Below, one piece after another: positions 60,552-64,000 of a stretch of 64,000 nucleotides of DNA (positions are counted from its first letter, which is position 1; each line of letters begins with the position of its first letter). Under the pieces are notes generated by a model, which worked only from the letters and a program-made list of their open reading frames with translations, was not told the DNA's origin and ran no database searches. The translations under genes were made by a program, and so were the position numbers. The stretch is from Facklamia sp964471435 (GTDB lineage Bacteria > Bacillota > Bacilli > Lactobacillales > Aerococcaceae): NCBI GenBank assembly GCA_964471435.1, contig CAYYGA010000001.1, forward strand, positions 62,001 to 126,000. The letters are read 5' to 3'.

Positions 60552-61988
60552 TTAAAATACAATGACCGGCATTCCATTATAGACGATGTCAAAAACTTGA
60601 GGCATAACACCCGGGGGAGTGTTGATACAGCCTAATGATCCATTGGTTAAATAAGCGTCTCCTCCAAAATATTGCTGCCAATCTGCATCATGGATTCCTT
60701 GAGCCTGATCATCAAAGGCAATCCAATAATCTACAGGTTGTTCATAATCCGTCTCATAGATAGGATTATAGCCTCTTAATATAGAAGGTGATTCCATTTC
60801 CCAAACCTGGTATGCTCCCGGAATTGTATTAGTACCTACTTGTCCTGTCACCACCGGTGTTTGTAACACAATTTCATAACCCAAATAAATTGTCATCATT
60901 TGATTAGCAATATCTACCTCAACATAATCTGACCCAATCTCGTCTTCTCCTCCAAAACCAGAACCGCCAATAACCGGTTCCCGTGTTATTTGACGCCCTG
61001 CTAACACATCAGCTGCTATTTGTTCAGCTTCTAAAAAACGGTCAATATACCAACCAAAAGTACCAGGATCAACCGTAACGACACCTTGATAAGTGGAAGG
61101 AAACTCGCGATATTGAAACAATGAAGCATAGGGTCGATTCAGATCTTCTAAAATATAAGTTTCTATCGCTTCCATATTTAACTCTGGATCTCCCTCTTCT
61201 GTCAGAAGGATCCATGAAGCTATCTCTTCTTGTGGAATAGTGATTGAGTTGTCTGCAAATTCCAATGTAATTTGACTCGACTGCATAGTATCAATAGCTG
61301 CCATTTGCTCTACAATCTTATCGTCAGTTTCGATTAATGAGGGTTTAATATAAGCTTCTTCTAGATTAAATGAAACTTTTCTATCTTCAAGACTTTCTGC
61401 TAGGGCTGTTTCTAAACTGCTAGCATTAATTTGACTCCCATAAACTGCTGGTTTAAGTTCATAGGCCCCTGTTTCGTTGATAATGATCTCAGCATTTGTA
61501 GTGGCTTCTCTTCCCTCATTACTAATTCCTAGTTCTTCTAATAATCTTTCCATCCGATAGGGGTCAAAATCTAAATAATGGGAAAAATTTTCAAACACAG
61601 ACTGCTTTTTGAATAAAGCCAGTGGCCAGGTATAAGAATTTTGATCAGCTATCGTCTGCTTTAATTCATCACTTACCTCTTCCATTTCCACATTTAATTG
61701 GTTTAAATTCAGATAAGCCTTCTGTTCCCCCACTTCATTAAAAATAATCTGCGTCTCATTGAGACCTTCTCTTAGACGAACTTCTGCCACTTCAGCCGAC
61801 ATATTACCCAGTCCTACAGGCCCTGCATAGGAGCCGGGAAGCAAATGATTTTGGAAATAAAAAGTACCTGTAAAGTAGACCAATAATATAAATACTACAC
61901 TTATAGTGACAGCAATTATTTTTTTCGATAAAAAGAACCCGTTGTTTAAATTTGTATTATTTTTATTATCTGCAGAATTCTTATGCAT
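60552..61988 (-). CDS. L,D-transpeptidase (YkuD) with peptidoglycan-binding domain
   Basis: A 478-residue membrane-anchored enzyme. One N-terminal helix (about residues 23-45), then a PG_binding_4-type region (about 60-330), then a YkuD catalytic domain (about 365-478) with the catalytic His (QGIHDADW) and the SxGC motif NGSLGCINTP. It would link peptidoglycan stems 3-3 or attach other molecules. I chose the ATG at 61988, six bases after AGGTG; the frame is open a further 35 codons, which would overlap the DsbA-family gene upstream. Confidence 0.92.
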   Translation of the reverse strand: MHKNSADNKNNTNLNNGFFLSKKIIAVTISVVFILLVYFTGTFYFQNHLLPGSYAGPVGLGNMSAEVAEVRLREGLNETQIIFNEVGEQKAYLNLNQLNVEMEEVSDELKQTIADQNSYTWPLALFKKQSVFENFSHYLDFDPYRMERLLEELGISNEGREATTNAEIIINETGAYELKPAVYGSQINASSLETALAESLEDRKVSFNLEEAYIKPSLIETDDKIVEQMAAIDTMQSSQITLEFADNSITIPQEEIASWILLTEEGDPELNMEAIETYILEDLNRPYASLFQYREFPSTYQGVVTVDPGTFGWYIDRFLEAEQIAADVLAGRQITREPVIGGSGFGGEDEIGSDYVEVDIANQMMTIYLGYEIVLQTPVVTGQVGTNTIPGAYQVWEMESPSILRGYNPIYETDYEQPVDYWIAFDDQAQGIHDADWQQYFGGDAYLTNGSLGCINTPPGVMPQVFDIVYNGMPVIVF

Positions 61989-62004
61989 TGTATTCACCTG
62001 TTTA

Positions 62005-62661
62005 TTACTTTTTAGTCGCATTATTTTCTTCGTTCCAAATCTTCTCCAGTGCTTCAGCAAGAACATCTTGTGGTACTGCTCCAGGAACAGCAAACTTTTG
62101 ATTAATTACCATAAATGGGACCCCTTTTACGCCGATATCGATGGCTAGTTGGACGTCATGTTGAACTTTAGCTAAGTTTTCTGCAGGATCAGCAATTATA
62201 TCGATCACCTTATCCCTAGAAAGACCCAGTTCTTGAACCGTTTTCAAAAGAAATTTTTCATCATTAACAGCTTTACCGTTCACAAAGTGTCCTTGATACA
62301 TTTTTTCAAAAAATTCATTTCCTTTAGACTGTTCTTTTACATATTGAAAAACCCGGTGAGCAGTAAGGGTACCGGTATAAATAGCATTATCATAGTTGAT
62401 AGTTAAATCTATTTCTTCAGCTTTTTGCTCGATCTCTTTTAAAGCACGCGTGGCCTGTTCTTCACTTAGTTGTTTGTTTCTTGCAAATGCTTGTGCATAG
62501 TTTAAGCCAGGAGCGCTCTCTGCTTGTGGGTCTAATATATAAGAAAAATATTCAATTGTTACTTCTTCTTTAAAAGGCAACCGATTCAAAGCTCTTTTTA
62601 AACTAGTTTCACCTATAAAACAGAAGGGGCACACAAAATCAGACCAAATAGAAATTTTCAT
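62005..62661 (-). CDS. DsbA family oxidoreductase (FrnE type)
   Basis: A 218-residue thioredoxin-fold protein of the DsbA/FrnE family. The redox motif CPFC lies near residue 11 in FVCPFCFIGE, the helical insert follows, and the cis-Pro segment GVPFMVI is near residue 180. It has no signal peptide, so it acts in the cytosol, as FrnE proteins do. AGGAGG precedes the ATG. It is 16 bases from the L,D-transpeptidase start, so the two may be co-transcribed. Confidence 0.92.
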   Translation of the reverse strand: MKISIWSDFVCPFCFIGETSLKRALNRLPFKEEVTIEYFSYILDPQAESAPGLNYAQAFARNKQLSEEQATRALKEIEQKAEEIDLTINYDNAIYTGTLTAHRVFQYVKEQSKGNEFFEKMYQGHFVNGKAVNDEKFLLKTVQELGLSRDKVIDIIADPAENLAKVQHDVQLAIDIGVKGVPFMVINQKFAVPGAVPQDVLAEALEKIWNEENNATKK

Positions 62662-62767
62662 AAATATTCCTCCTAGTTTTAATTACTTCTATTATAAAGG
62701 AGTACATAACTGATTACCATGTATGTCAGTAATGATTATCTGGCTTTTCTTATAAATATTTTAAATC

Positions 62768-62802
62768 ATAAAAAAGAGGGCTGACGGATGTCAGCCCTTT
62801 TC
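62768..62802 (-). terminator. Terminator of gcvPB
   Basis: AGGGCTGAC pairs with GTCAGCCCT (9 bp, loop GGAT); on the minus strand CTTTTTTATG follows. About 40 bases past the gcvPB stop. Confidence 0.85.
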
Positions 62803-62841
62803 ACAATATGAATTACTATTCAAATTGTTATAAGTTATAAA

Positions 62842-64000
62842 TTAAGCTTGTAAACCTTCGAAACTAGACTCATGTTCTGAGTAGTTATATTTTAGAACTG
62901 GTTTACGTGAAGCTGTAGCTTCGTCAAGACGTTTAACAGGTGTATTATAAGGAGCACCTTGAACTAATTCAGGTGTTTCTTTTGCTTCTTGAGCAATCTT
63001 AATAAATACATCTATTACCATATCTAAATCGCGTTTAGATTCAGTTTCAGTAGGCTCAATCATTAGGCACTCGTCCACAATTAATGGGAAGTAAGTAGTC
63101 GGTGCATGGATTCCATAATCTAATAGACGTTTACCAACATCTTTAGCTGTTACACCATAATCTTTCTTATGACGAGTTAAACTTAATACGAAATCGTTCA
63201 TATTAAATTTATCGAATGGAGCATCAAAGTGGTCTTTAACACTTACACGCATGTAGTTAGCATTAAGTACCGCATCTTCAGAAGCACGACGTAAACCTGC
63301 CGCACCCATAGCACGGATATAAGTATACGCACGTACGTTAACTCCGAAGTTACCGTAGTTACCTTTAATACGGCCGTATGATTTTTCTGGCATTTCAAAT
63401 CCGTACTTATCACCATTTTTAACAACGTTTGGACCAGGTAAGAATGGCGCTAATTTTTCTACTACACCAATTGGACCAGATCCAGGACCTCCACCACCGT
63501 GAGGGCCGGTAAATGTCTTATGTAAATTATAGTGACATGCATCGAAGCCCATTCTACCTGGAGAAGAGATACCCATGATAGCGTTCATGTTTGCACCATC
63601 ATAGTAACATAATCCACCAGCTTCATGGACGATTTCAACGATTTCACGTGCATCAGTCTCAAATAATCCAGCTGTAGAAGGGTTAGTAATCATAATACCA
63701 GCTGTATCAGGACCCACTGCAGCACGAACAGCTTCTACGTCAATAATTCCTTCTGGAGTGGATGGAATTTCAACTGTTTCATAGCCGGCTACCGCAGCAG
63801 TTGCAGGGTTAGTTCCATGAGCAGAGTCTGGAACAAGGATAACTTTACGTTGCTCTCCTTCACCAATGGACTCAAAGTAAGCTTTAAATGCTAAAATAGC
63901 AGCTAATTCACCGTGAGCTCCAGCAGCAGGTTGTAAAGTAATTGCAGGTAATTCAGCAATCTCGCCTAAATATTCCTGTAATTCGTAAAGTAATTTTAAA
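62842..64000 (-). CDS. gcvPB: Glycine dehydrogenase (decarboxylating) subunit 2, GcvPB (5' part cut by window edge)
   Basis: The PLP-binding subunit of the glycine cleavage P-protein. The visible 385 codons run from LKLLYELQEYLGE to the end; the N-terminus lies outside the window. The PLP lysine is in HYNLHKTFTGPHGGGGPG, and PATAAVAG with the PDSAHGTNP segment matches the family. The frame is open through to position 64000, so the shorter form starting at 63717 (a GTG inside the domain) is not the real start. GcvPA and other gcv genes would lie beyond the edge. Confidence 0.95.
   Translation of the reverse strand, partial: LKLLYELQEYLGEIAELPAITLQPAAGAHGELAAILAFKAYFESIGEGEQRKVILVPDSAHGTNPATAAVAGYETVEIPSTPEGIIDVEAVRAAVGPDTAGIMITNPSTAGLFETDAREIVEIVHEAGGLCYYDGANMNAIMGISSPGRMGFDACHYNLHKTFTGPHGGGGPGSGPIGVVEKLAPFLPGPNVVKNGDKYGFEMPEKSYGRIKGNYGNFGVNVRAYTYIRAMGAAGLRRASEDAVLNANYMRVSVKDHFDAPFDKFNMNDFVLSLTRHKKDYGVTAKDVGKRLLDYGIHAPTTYFPLIVDECLMIEPTETESKRDLDMVIDVFIKIAQEAKETPELVQGAPYNTPVKRLDEATASRKPVLKYNYSEHESSFEGLQA

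Noticed and set aside
63243..63425. Small open frame inside gcvPB
   Set aside because: Out-of-frame shadow of a well-recognised gene on the same strand.
1..64000. CRISPR arrays, prophage, toxin-antitoxin or defence islands
   Set aside because: No regularly spaced repeats, integrase, phage structural genes or recognisable defence domains were seen in the window.

Overview
The window reads as the chromosome of a low-GC Gram-positive bacterium of class Bacilli, most likely order Lactobacillales. The grounds are family-level: Spx, SpxH-like, MecA and CoiA proteins, DnaB/DnaI primosome loaders, PTS EI/HPr, a T-box before thrS, an L20-type leader before infC, AGGAGG-type ribosome binding sites, and gene order shared with Bacillus subtilis (yqeG to yqeM; relQ-nadK-rluD-mgtE; polA-mutM-coaE-nrdR-dnaB-dnaI-thrS and infC-rpmI-rplT; ytmP-trmB; spx-mecA-coiA-pepF). 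A malXCDA-like maltodextrin ABC operon with a DUF1189 gene resembles streptococci. I cannot name the genus; Aerococcaceae or Carnobacteriaceae is a guess. No rRNA, tRNA, CRISPR array, prophage or intact insertion sequence was seen.

Layout. 0-4.2 kb: the minus-strand yqeG-yqeH-yhbY-nadD-yqeK-rsfS-yqeM cluster (ribosome assembly, NAD synthesis, Ap4A hydrolysis). 4.3-12 kb: an SRAP protein, YkuJ, a YkwC-type dehydrogenase, ptsHI, an orphan branched-chain amino acid binding protein and prfC. 12-24 kb: a DivIVA-like protein, an M42 peptidase, the relQ-nadK-rlu-mgtE operon, a CYTH protein divergent from it, an SpxH-like protein and a heterodimeric ABC exporter. At 24,084-24,183 there are 100 Ns flanked by two identical 55-bp copies, which looks like an assembly join and not biology. 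24.2-33 kb: infC-rpmI-rplT, a lipoprotein serine hydrolase, an O-antigen-ligase-like protein, a D,D-carboxypeptidase and thrS with its T-box. 33-42.6 kb: dnaI, dnaB, nrdR, coaE, mutM, then an inserted pair (thioredoxin-like lipoprotein and secreted triple cytochrome-b5-like protein), then polA. 42.7-48.7 kb: murC, a disordered protein, ytpR, an M42 peptidase, ytmP, trmB. 48.8-57.7 kb: the maltodextrin transporter, pepF, coiA, mecA, spx. 58-64 kb: trpS, an aromatic-acid-exporter-family protein, an L,D-transpeptidase, a DsbA-family protein and the 3' part of gcvPB.

Most genes are core housekeeping and well recognised. Themes that link neighbours are translation and its control (RsfS, YhbY, YqeH, IF-3, L20, L35, RF3, ThrRS, TrpRS, TrmB), envelope building (MurC, carboxypeptidase, L,D-transpeptidase, serine hydrolase), sugar uptake (PTS general proteins, maltodextrin ABC with a cre/LacI-type operator), and Spx proteolysis (Spx, MecA, SpxH-like). 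Several start codons were reassigned from ribosome binding sites; the most notable is a probable AUC start for infC.

I did not find a clearly new defence or mobile system. The best candidates for a second look are the secreted triple b5-like protein divergent from a thioredoxin-like lipoprotein (38.1-39.8 kb), a 223-bp imperfect inverted-repeat element of unknown nature (30,374-30,596), two ABC binding proteins lacking the lipoprotein cysteine, a hairpin burying the coiA ribosome binding site, and a disordered protein where B. subtilis carries the sftA DNA translocase.
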